Of a stretch of 64,000 bases of DNA, positions 1 through 7,677 are shown piece by piece (positions within the stretch are counted from its first letter, which is position 1; every line of letters begins with the position of its first letter). The stretch spans positions 90,808 through 154,807 of the forward strand of contig SUUX01000001.1 in assembly GCA_015062305.1 (NCBI GenBank), in the 5' to 3' direction. Source of the DNA: Alphaproteobacteria bacterium. GTDB lineage: Bacteria; Pseudomonadota; Alphaproteobacteria; RF32; CAG-239. Made by a program: the position numbers and the translations under genes. Under the pieces are notes generated by a model, which was not told the origin of the DNA, ran no database searches, and was given only the letters and a program-made list of their open reading frames with translations.

Positions 1-190
1 TATTTATTGAATAGATATTCTAATCCAACGCAAAAAGCTACTGCGCTGAGAATTACAACTAGTGCTTGAATACCAAAGAATATTATTGACATAATAGCTG
101 CAGGAGCCAAAGCAATTATAACATCCAGCATAATACTAGAGGTGTCTTTGGTGGTTTGAAAATGAGGAGCAGTCGATATTTTTAACATAG
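1..190 (-). CDS. rnfD: Electron transport complex subunit RnfD, N-terminal part (runs off window start)
   Basis: Reverse-strand translation from ATG at 190: MLKISTAPHFQTTKDTSSIMLDVIIALAPAAIMSIIFFGIQALVVILSAVAFCVGLEYLFNK; RnfD-type N-terminus directly downstream of rnfC. Absent from the ORF track because it is truncated. Confidence 0.85.
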
Positions 191-1513
191 TTACTTCTTC
201 TTTTTAAGTTCCATTTTAGATAGTTTACAATAATCTAGCAGTGGTATGTGTGCCGGACATATGTAAGAACAACATCCGCATTCGATGCAATCCAAAACAT
301 GACAGTCTTTAAGAGCTTCTATTTGGTGGTTTTGCATTAAGCGACCTATGAGATGAGGTTGAAGCCCAATGGGGCATACTTCTACACATTTGCCACAGCG
401 AATGCAATCTGTTTCCGGTCTTTTGGCTGCCAACTGGTCAGAAAGCATTAAAATTCCAGATGTTAGCTTGGTTATGGGAGCATTTATATTGAAAGCAGAT
501 GTTCCCATCATTGGACCGCCGAATATAATTTGAGTTGTTTCTGGGGTTATACCTCCGACTTTTTCAATCAGAAAAGATGCTGGAGTACCTATGCGTACTA
601 AGAAATTGGCTGGGTGTGGGCAGGTGTCTCCACTAACAGTTACAATGCGTTCATAAAGAGGCTTGTTTTTCATAATTGCCTCGTAAATCGCAAAAACAGT
701 GCCTACATTTTGCACTAAACAACCGGCATCTGCAGGTAGACGTCCGGAAGGAACTTCTCTACCAGTGATGGCAGTAATTAGCTGTTTTTCTCCTCCTTGT
801 GGGTATTTGGTTGCACATACTTCTACATTAACTCCAACGTAGGTTTTTGTTATCTTATTTAAAATGTCTATTGCTTGAGGTTTGTTTTCATCAACTGCGA
901 TGATCGCATTCTGGATTCCCAGAGCTTTGTTTATGATTTTGGCGCCGATAATGATTTGTTCTGCTTTTTCGACCATAAGGCGATCATCTGCGGTTAAAAA
1001 TGGTTCACACTCAATGCCGTTTATGATAAGAGTGTCTACTTTTTTATCTTCAGGTATAGAGGTCTTGATTGGTGTCGGGTACCCTGCCCCACCCATTCCA
1101 ACAATTCCGGCTTCTCTTATTTTGGCAACAATCTCTTCTGCAGAGAAAGGAATTTCTCGATTGATATCAGTTGAGGTATCTATTGAAGATTCAAATTCAT
1201 CACCCTCTACTTTGATTGTAATCATATCTTCAAGATAACCAAATTCTCCTTCTATGGCTTCAACTTTTATAACTTCTCCAGATACAGAAGAATGCACATC
1301 GGAAGAAACTATACCATCGGCATCAGCTAAAAGTGTGCCTACTTTTACTTTGTCTCCTGGTTTCACAAGGATTTTTGCCGGAGATCCGATGTGTTGTTTG
1401 ACGGGAATAGTAACAACTTCCGGTAAGCCAGCAAAAACAATAGGCGTATCTGTGGTAATTTTGTGTTTGTTAGGGTGAATGCCCCCTTGGCAAAAGGTTT
1501 TTAGTTTAGACAT
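191..1513 (-). CDS. rnfC: Electron transport complex subunit RnfC
   Basis: 440 aa; GGIHP start motif, GMGGAGYPTPIK, GGPMMG and two CxxCxxCxxxCP clusters (CIRCGKCVEVCP, CIECGCCSYICP). Confidence 0.95.
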   Translation of the reverse strand: MSKLKTFCQGGIHPNKHKITTDTPIVFAGLPEVVTIPVKQHIGSPAKILVKPGDKVKVGTLLADADGIVSSDVHSSVSGEVIKVEAIEGEFGYLEDMITIKVEGDEFESSIDTSTDINREIPFSAEEIVAKIREAGIVGMGGAGYPTPIKTSIPEDKKVDTLIINGIECEPFLTADDRLMVEKAEQIIIGAKIINKALGIQNAIIAVDENKPQAIDILNKITKTYVGVNVEVCATKYPQGGEKQLITAITGREVPSGRLPADAGCLVQNVGTVFAIYEAIMKNKPLYERIVTVSGDTCPHPANFLVRIGTPASFLIEKVGGITPETTQIIFGGPMMGTSAFNINAPITKLTSGILMLSDQLAAKRPETDCIRCGKCVEVCPIGLQPHLIGRLMQNHQIEALKDCHVLDCIECGCCSYICPAHIPLLDYCKLSKMELKKKK

Positions 1514-2345
1514 TGGTGTTTTCTCCGCCGGAATAATAGTTTATGGCGCCGGTTGGGCATGTTTCCTTCAATTGCTGACCAAACTGCTCGGCTGGCACAG
1601 TGTCTGGAATATAAGATAAATTGTTTTCAACTTTTACTTCTGGATTAATTTTGGTGCATTTGAGACAAGCTATGCAAGCAGCCTTGCAGTTTTTGCGTGC
1701 TAAAGCTCCTTTTTGAGTATTGCGACAGGCAACATACACCATCTGTCCTTGAGGTCCTTTGTTTCTGATCTCAAACAGACCTCTGGGACAAGTGCGCACA
1801 CAAGCTCCGCAAGATGTGCATTTGTTATAATCCACGACAGGAATTTGAGTAACCGGATCTATACTTAGGGCTCCAAACTGACAATTTTTTACACAATCGC
1901 CCAAACGCAAACATCCTGTAGGACAACCTGTTTGACCACTGGATATGCGAGCGGCTATGCGGCAGCTGGTAATTCCATCATACGCAACTTTTTGAGGAGC
2001 ATTTTGACATGTTCCATTACAACGCAAAACAGCTGCTGACGGTTGCTTTTGAATAGCTACAACTCCTTTGATTGCCGCAATTTTATCCATTACAGGCTGA
2101 CCGCCCACAGGGCAACGCAAGTTGGCAAATTTTTCCTCTGATGCACTAGAACAAGCTTTGGCAAAATCGTGACATCCGGCAAAACCGCAGCCTCCACAAT
2201 TTGCTTGAGGCAAAACTGCATCTATTTCCAGTATTTTGATGTCTTCTTTTACGGCAAACTTACGAGAGACCATATACAAGACAGCGGAAGCAACTACAGC
2301 TATTCCGCCCAAAACCAACATGCTTAAAAAAATAATAGAGTCCAT
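1506..2345 (-). CDS. rnfB: Electron transport complex subunit RnfB (Fe-S protein)
   Basis: 279 aa; N-terminal TM, LPQANCGGCGFAGCHDFA motif, ferredoxin CxxCxxCxxxCP clusters; overlaps rnfC start. Confidence 0.94.
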   Translation of the reverse strand: MDSIIFLSMLVLGGIAVVASAVLYMVSRKFAVKEDIKILEIDAVLPQANCGGCGFAGCHDFAKACSSASEEKFANLRCPVGGQPVMDKIAAIKGVVAIQKQPSAAVLRCNGTCQNAPQKVAYDGITSCRIAARISSGQTGCPTGCLRLGDCVKNCQFGALSIDPVTQIPVVDYNKCTSCGACVRTCPRGLFEIRNKGPQGQMVYVACRNTQKGALARKNCKAACIACLKCTKINPEVKVENNLSYIPDTVPAEQFGQQLKETCPTGAINYYSGGENTNV

Positions 2346-2353
2346 TGTGTTCC

Positions 2354-2773
2354 TCAGTCTGTTGTTTTTGATACCCTTATTTGAAATTTAGGGGCTATAT
2401 ATTTGTTAGACAAGAATAGCCCGAAATAATAAGGAATCAAGATAATTATGGCAGATATTCCGCTTTTAATTTCATTTTGTGTTAAACGGTATGTGGTAAA
2501 CAAACTGATGAGCATTATGATAAGAGGTAAAACATAACAAAAAAATAATGCCCAATAGCCTGAGTTTTGAGAGATAGAGACGACAACTTCCTCACCAATA
2601 GAGAATTGTTTGGCTCTGATTGTTGGTACATTTATAATTCTGTTTTGACATTCTCTGATTGAGCAACCGTTTTGAGCCTCACAATTGTGACAAGCCGAAT
2701 GTCTGCTAATCTCTAATTTAAGAGAGCTGGTTGATACTGATACAACTTTTGCCAAGTGATTAATTTGTTTCAT
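2354..2773 (-). CDS. rseC: SoxR-reducing system protein RseC/MucC family
   Basis: 139 aa; Cys-rich N-terminus (CHNCEAQNGCSIREC) followed by two TM segments; located in rnf cluster. Confidence 0.8.
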   Translation of the reverse strand: MKQINHLAKVVSVSTSSLKLEISRHSACHNCEAQNGCSIRECQNRIINVPTIRAKQFSIGEEVVVSISQNSGYWALFFCYVLPLIIMLISLFTTYRLTQNEIKSGISAIIILIPYYFGLFLSNKYIAPKFQIRVSKTTD

Positions 2774-3794
2774 CTACGGCTCCTATCAATTTTTGGGCTG
2801 CGGTGGAAGTTTTCATAATGAAACTATTACCTTGGTTGTGCAAATATAAGATGACCGGAAGTTGTAATTTTTCGGCAAAGGATATTCCTAATGTATATCC
2901 CATAGACATGATGGCTGTTGCATAGGCATCGGCTTCCATACAATTGGGTGCAAAAACAGTTACTGATGCCAAATCATTTTTGATAGGATATCCAGTTTTG
3001 GCAGAAATAGTATGTGAATAGCGAATTCCGTTTTGTTCTCTAAAATTGCGATAATCTCCTGATGTAGCAACAGAATAATCGGTGAAATCTATAATCATTG
3101 CATTGGCTTTTGAATCAGATAAAGGCACCCCAACCCCCATACTCCACAAGGTTCCTTGCTCATCTTTGGTGCCAGAAACTCTTATTTCTCCACCAATTTC
3201 TACAATATAATCTTTTAATGATTCTTGTTCTATGAGTTTGGCAAGGCGGTCTACGGCATAACCTTTGGCAATAGCTGATAAATTTATTTCTGTTTGCGAA
3301 TTTTTCTTGCGAATTTTTTTGTAATCTGAAGAAAATTCCAACATATTAAAGTTGGAATAGCTTAGCATTTGTGTAATATTTTGTGCCGAAATGTCATGAG
3401 TAGAATCTTTTGGTCCAAATCCCCATGTTTTGATAAGAGGAGCCAATGTTGGGTCAAAGGCACCTTGGCTTTCATGGTGTATGCGTTGAGATGTTTGAAG
3501 AACATATGAGAGTTCTTCTGATATATCTATCCACCGCCCTGCTTGAGAAAGGTTGATTTTGTTAATCTCTGATTGTTGTTCAAAAACAGACATTTGCATA
3601 TTTATTTTATCTAACTCTGATTTGATTTTTTGTGCCAGATCTTGAGGTAATTTCGGTGTGCGAATTTTGACTTGATAATATGTATTGAAAATGTTGCCTT
3701 TAATGACTTTAATTGGCTGATTTTGTTGTTGATATATGTATAAAGCCAATATTGTAAACAGGCAAAAAATTGAAATGTATTTAAAAATGCGCAT
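2760..3794 (-). CDS. apbE: FAD:protein FMN transferase (ApbE)
   Basis: Motifs GAFDPTLAPLIKTWGFGP, NLSAIAKGYAVDRLA, EIGGEIRVSG, SHTISAKTGYPI. Start placed at MRIFKYISIF; the ORF-track start at 3980 would overlap the divergent gene. Confidence 0.92.
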   Translation of the reverse strand: MRIFKYISIFCLFTILALYIYQQQNQPIKVIKGNIFNTYYQVKIRTPKLPQDLAQKIKSELDKINMQMSVFEQQSEINKINLSQAGRWIDISEELSYVLQTSQRIHHESQGAFDPTLAPLIKTWGFGPKDSTHDISAQNITQMLSYSNFNMLEFSSDYKKIRKKNSQTEINLSAIAKGYAVDRLAKLIEQESLKDYIVEIGGEIRVSGTKDEQGTLWSMGVGVPLSDSKANAMIIDFTDYSVATSGDYRNFREQNGIRYSHTISAKTGYPIKNDLASVTVFAPNCMEADAYATAIMSMGYTLGISFAEKLQLPVILYLHNQGNSFIMKTSTAAQKLIGAVDETN

Positions 3795-3885
3795 ATTCTT
3801 CTTTATAACCTTTAAGTTGGTTTTTACTTTGTAAAAAATTAGAGCTATGATGATGATATCATTTATCTGATGAAGGGAGTATACT

Positions 3886-4563
3886 ATGCAAAATAAGTTG
3901 AAAGCAATCATTAATAAAATTCGCTCACAATATAATAAGACAAACCTGTGTTTGGGTGTGCAATGTGTGCAAAATAGCATAGCACAGACAGCTCAACAAT
4001 TGGCAAAACGAGGTATCTCTGCTAATTTTATAAGCATTTGCGGGTTTGTAATCGGAATGTTTGCTCTTAATTTTTTGGCAATGCAAATGTATTTGTGGGC
4101 TTTGATTTGTGTGTTGATCAACAGATATGGTGATGCTCTTGATGGTGCGGTGGCAAAAATAAAAGGCAAAACAAATTTTGGCGTGTTTTTAGATGCTTGT
4201 TTGGACTATGTTTTTTATGCTGCCGTTATATTTGGATTTGCTTTGGCTAACCCATCTGATAATGCTGTTTCCGCTGCGTTTTTGCTCTTTGGATTTGCAG
4301 CATCTGGTTGCGCAATGCTGTCCTATGCTGTTGTTGCATATGGAAAAAATGGTGAAAATACCGATTTGAAAGAATCTCCATTTTATTTGGGAGGCTTAGC
4401 ACAAGGGGCTGAGACTTTGACTGCTTTTGTTATAATGTGTATTGTGCCTGTTTGGTTTGCTCCGATTGCTGTTGTTTTGGGGTGTTGGTGTTTGATAAAA
4501 TCCTTGCTGGTTGTTTCTACTGCTTATTATAATTTTGTGATAGCTCCTAAAGGACATAAATAG
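3886..4563 (+). CDS. CDP-alcohol phosphatidyltransferase family protein
   Basis: 225 aa, multi-TM; RYGDALDGAVAKIKGKTNFGVFLDACLDYVFY is a variant of the CDP-OH-P transferase motif DGx2ARx8Gx3Dx3D. GGGAG-type RBS upstream. Confidence 0.8.
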   Translation: MQNKLKAIINKIRSQYNKTNLCLGVQCVQNSIAQTAQQLAKRGISANFISICGFVIGMFALNFLAMQMYLWALICVLINRYGDALDGAVAKIKGKTNFGVFLDACLDYVFYAAVIFGFALANPSDNAVSAAFLLFGFAASGCAMLSYAVVAYGKNGENTDLKESPFYLGGLAQGAETLTAFVIMCIVPVWFAPIAVVLGCWCLIKSLLVVSTAYYNFVIAPKGHK

Positions 4564-6159
4564 ATGAACAAAAGATGGTGGGCTGCTTGTTTTTTGCTAT
4601 TGTTGCTGTTTGCCTCAAACATAACAAATGCACAAGTCGTAAAAAGATCTGCTCATGTAGAAGTGAGCGGTTTTAGCCAATTTGATGCAATAAACATCAG
4701 CCAACCAATTGATGTTTTGATAAAGTTCAAAATCTTAGACAATTGGCACATATATAGCCAAAATCCCGGAGAAATTGGAATGCCAACACAGGTTTTGTGG
4801 CAATTGCCTCTGGGGGCAACTATATTGGCAGAGCAATGGAGTGTAGATGAAGAATTTGATAATGATGGCTTAAAACAAAGAGGATACTCAGGTGTTGCAT
4901 ATTATAAAGCCACATTGTCTTTTGCCCCAGAAACTATTTTTGAACAACCAATTGCTGCAAAAATCAAATGGTTGGCTTGTGCTGATGAGTGTTATCCGGA
5001 GCAAAAGGTTTTGGAATTTGATCTGCCGGTGTCTGATAGAGAACAAATGGATACTCATTTGTGGCAAAAAGAGATATCTGAGGCAGAACCTTGGTTTCAT
5101 AAAAGAGAATCGAGTGAAGAAACTGTTTTGTGGCTAATGTTGGGGTTGGCTTTTGTCGGCGGAATTGTAATGAATGCAATGCCTTGCGTGTTTCCGGTGT
5201 TGACCCTAAAACTAATTTCTTTGACTCAAGGAACTCAAAATATCAAAAAAAGCAGAATTGACGCTTTGTTTTATGCCCTGGGAGTGGTGATTTGCTTTTT
5301 ACTTATTGCTTCTATACTTTGGTGGTTGCGCAAAAGCGGCGAACTTATCGGATGGGGTTTTCAACTACAGTCCCCTTGGTTTGTGGGATGTATGGCTTTT
5401 TTGTTTATAATTATTGCTCTGATGCTATTGGACTGTATTGCTCTAAACATTCCTTGGCTAAATAACTTGCAATCTGCAAAAATTTCTACCAGTGGCTCTT
5501 TTGCTACAGGATTATTGGCTGTGTTAATTGCAAGCCCTTGTACTGCTCCATTTATGGCTGCGGCTGTAGGATATGCACTGGCAGCACCAATTGATGAATA
5601 TTTTCAGATATTTTTTGCTTTGGCATTAGGGTATGCCATGCCTTTTGTTTTGATTGGGAGTTTTCCGCAGCTATTAAAAAAAGTTTTGCCAAAACCAGGA
5701 CGTTGGATGCTGGTCTTGAAAAAAATATTTGCAATTCCGATGTTCTTAACAGCATTATGGTTGTTTTGGGTATTATATCATCAAATGTTGCCAAGCAAAG
5801 AAGCTGGTGTAAATTGGCAAAATTATAACAAACAAAAAGTAGAAATTTTGGTGGAACAACAAAAACCCGTGTTTATAGATTTTACGGCCAAATGGTGTTT
5901 GACTTGTATGCTAAATAAAAAAACAACATTGCAAACATCTGAGTTTGCTAAATTGGCAGAAGAACTAAAGCTCAATTTGTTTGTGGCTGATTGGACAAAT
6001 AATGAAAAAGAGGTTTCTGAAGCTTTGAATTTTTATGGCAGGAACTCTGTGCCATTGTATGTTTTTTATGATGGTACAAATTTTGATTATATAATTCTGC
6101 CTCAGATTTTGAGTGTGGGAATCATTAGAGAAGAAATACAAAAAAAACTCCGAAAATAA
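4564..6159 (+). CDS. Thiol:disulfide interchange protein DsbD-like (protein-disulfide reductase)
   Basis: 531 aa; signal peptide, DsbD-alpha-like N-terminus, TM domain with NAMPCVFPVLTLK and SPCTAPFMAAA, C-terminal thioredoxin-like FIDFTAKWCLTCMLNKK. Confidence 0.9.
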   Translation: MNKRWWAACFLLLLLFASNITNAQVVKRSAHVEVSGFSQFDAINISQPIDVLIKFKILDNWHIYSQNPGEIGMPTQVLWQLPLGATILAEQWSVDEEFDNDGLKQRGYSGVAYYKATLSFAPETIFEQPIAAKIKWLACADECYPEQKVLEFDLPVSDREQMDTHLWQKEISEAEPWFHKRESSEETVLWLMLGLAFVGGIVMNAMPCVFPVLTLKLISLTQGTQNIKKSRIDALFYALGVVICFLLIASILWWLRKSGELIGWGFQLQSPWFVGCMAFLFIIIALMLLDCIALNIPWLNNLQSAKISTSGSFATGLLAVLIASPCTAPFMAAAVGYALAAPIDEYFQIFFALALGYAMPFVLIGSFPQLLKKVLPKPGRWMLVLKKIFAIPMFLTALWLFWVLYHQMLPSKEAGVNWQNYNKQKVEILVEQQKPVFIDFTAKWCLTCMLNKKTTLQTSEFAKLAEELKLNLFVADWTNNEKEVSEALNFYGRNSVPLYVFYDGTNFDYIILPQILSVGIIREEIQKKLRK

Positions 6160-6173
6160 TCCGGAGTTTTTTT
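6142..6173. terminator. Bidirectional Rho-independent terminator overlapping the dsbD-like stop codon
   Basis: aaaaaactccg-aaaataat-cggagttttttt perfect hairpin between convergent genes. Confidence 0.8.
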
Positions 6174-6187
6174 GAAACTTAAGATGT

Positions 6188-6973
6188 CTATTCTTTTTTG
6201 CCGAATATGCCAAAGCTCTTAACTTTGTCTTTGACACTATCAACTGCGTTGTTGAGGTTTTTCTCAGCAATGTTTTTGACATCTGCCAAACCACTTTTGA
6301 TTACGGTTTCTGATGCCGTAGTCAAAATCTTGTTGAGGATTTTGGTGACAGAGCCGATGATACTCTCGCCTTTTTGGTCTTTTTGAGCGCCAATATCTGT
6401 GAGTACGATTTGTGGAAGTTTTACATCTATCAAACCTTTGTCTCCAGGTACTGCGGTTACAGCTTTTAGCTCACCGGATGTTACAGTCACTTTTTTGATG
6501 ATAACTTGTTTGCTCGGTTTTTCTGTTGTGCCCTCTTCTGATTTCTCATTGGTTGCTGTCGGTGCTGTGGTTTCTGAAGCTGTATTTTTTGCAATATTTG
6601 CCTGCAGCTGTTTGATGTTGTTTTGTGTGAGAGACAACATCTCATAGGTGATAACCGGTTTGTCAACGGTAATATCTTCTACTACAATGGTGTTGCCAAA
6701 CAGGCTGTTTACGTCTACTTTTACAGATACTCCACCCAAAGACAATAAATATGGACTTTTGTAATTTTCAGGATTGGCAACAGTCAAACCTTTGATGGAT
6801 ACAAAACCAGAAAATGGAGAGAAGTTAAAACCTTCTAATTTAACCTCGGTACCGGTAACTTCACTGCCGAATTTGTTAACAGCCTTTTTTACTATAGACT
6901 CTAATGATATCCAAACAACGGCCAATGCAATGATGATAACTGCCAATAGGCCTAAAAATATACGTTTTTTCAT
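6188..6973 (-). CDS. AsmA-like / DUF748-like membrane-anchored protein
   Basis: 261 aa; single N-terminal TM, GTEVKLEGFNFSPFSGFVSIKGLTVANPENYKSPYLLSLGGVSVKVDVNSL typical of AsmA/DUF748 repeats. Confidence 0.6.
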   Translation of the reverse strand: MKKRIFLGLLAVIIIALAVVWISLESIVKKAVNKFGSEVTGTEVKLEGFNFSPFSGFVSIKGLTVANPENYKSPYLLSLGGVSVKVDVNSLFGNTIVVEDITVDKPVITYEMLSLTQNNIKQLQANIAKNTASETTAPTATNEKSEEGTTEKPSKQVIIKKVTVTSGELKAVTAVPGDKGLIDVKLPQIVLTDIGAQKDQKGESIIGSVTKILNKILTTASETVIKSGLADVKNIAEKNLNNAVDSVKDKVKSFGIFGKKE

Positions 6974-7104
6974 ATTTTTTGCTCCTTTTGTTTATACTGT
7001 GAATGATTGTATCTAATTTGTGATGTTTGGCAAGATTATTTTTATAAAAAAAGTTGTTGCAAATAAAAAAAATAGAGTCTATATTCGCTCCTGTCATGGA
7101 CAAT

Positions 7105-7180
7105 GCGTGCGTAGCTCAGTTGGTAGAGCAACTGACTCTTAATCAGTGGGTCCGGGGTTCGAGCCCCCGCGCGCGTACCA
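7105..7180 (+). tRNA. tRNA-Lys(CTT), CCA encoded
   Basis: 76-nt cloverleaf: GCGTGCG acceptor pairing CGCGCGT, anticodon loop CTCTTAA (CTT), TTCGAGC T-loop, 3' ACCA. Confidence 0.96.
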
Positions 7181-7384
7181 TTTATATTTTAGGTGACCTC
7201 TTTCAAGATGGTCACTTTTTTTATGTCTGTGGATAGGCTCTAACCCCTCCGGGGTTCGTCTGGCTCATAAGCTCATTTCTTTCGCTAACTCGCTGCGGTC
7301 ACTCGGGTTGTAACATTTGCTTGGTTGGCTTTGTCAGCCAAGTCGCAAATTAACAAGCCTCTCGCCTGTCGTGAAAATCGCCAA
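7162..7384. repeat. Direct repeat copy 1 (includes last 19 nt of tRNA-Lys)
   Basis: 7162-7384 aligns to 7409-7631 at a constant offset of 247 bp; the one difference I found is g7373 versus t7620. Confidence 0.95.
7192..7222 (+). terminator. Rho-independent terminator of tRNA-Lys
   Basis: GTGACC TCTT TC AAGA T GGTCAC followed by TTTTTTT; a second copy lies in the downstream duplicate about 247 bp on. Confidence 0.7.
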
Positions 7385-7408
7385 GAGCAATTGGCGATTT
7401 TTGCCTCC

Positions 7409-7631
7409 AGCCCCCGCGCGCGTACCATTTATATTTTAGGTGACCTCTTTCAAGATGGTCACTTTTTTTATGTCTGTGGATAGGCTCTAACCCCTCCGGG
7501 GTTCGTCTGGCTCATAAGCTCATTTCTTTCGCTAACTCGCTGCGGTCACTCGGGTTGTAACATTTGCTTGGTTGGCTTTGTCAGCCAAGTCGCAAATTAA
7601 CAAGCCTCTCGCCTGTCGTTAAAATCGCCAA
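7409..7631. repeat. Direct repeat copy 2 (duplicated tRNA-Lys 3' end plus flank)
   Basis: Begins agcccccgcgcgcgtacca (tRNA-Lys 3' end) and repeats the terminator and downstream ~180 bp of copy 1. Confidence 0.95.
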
Positions 7632-7677
7632 TAAAAGACCTGCTTTAAGAAACTGATAATCAGTATGATAGTATCTA

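Noticed and set aside
882-1238. 118-aa plus-strand ORF
   Set aside because: Antisense to rnfC, typical shadow ORF.
2760-3980. 406-aa start for ApbE at 3980
   Set aside because: N-terminal 62 aa overlap the divergent CDP-alcohol phosphatidyltransferase gene and precede a good signal-peptide start at 3794.
7054-7236. 60-aa ORF on plus strand
   Set aside because: Overlaps tRNA-Lys and its terminator.
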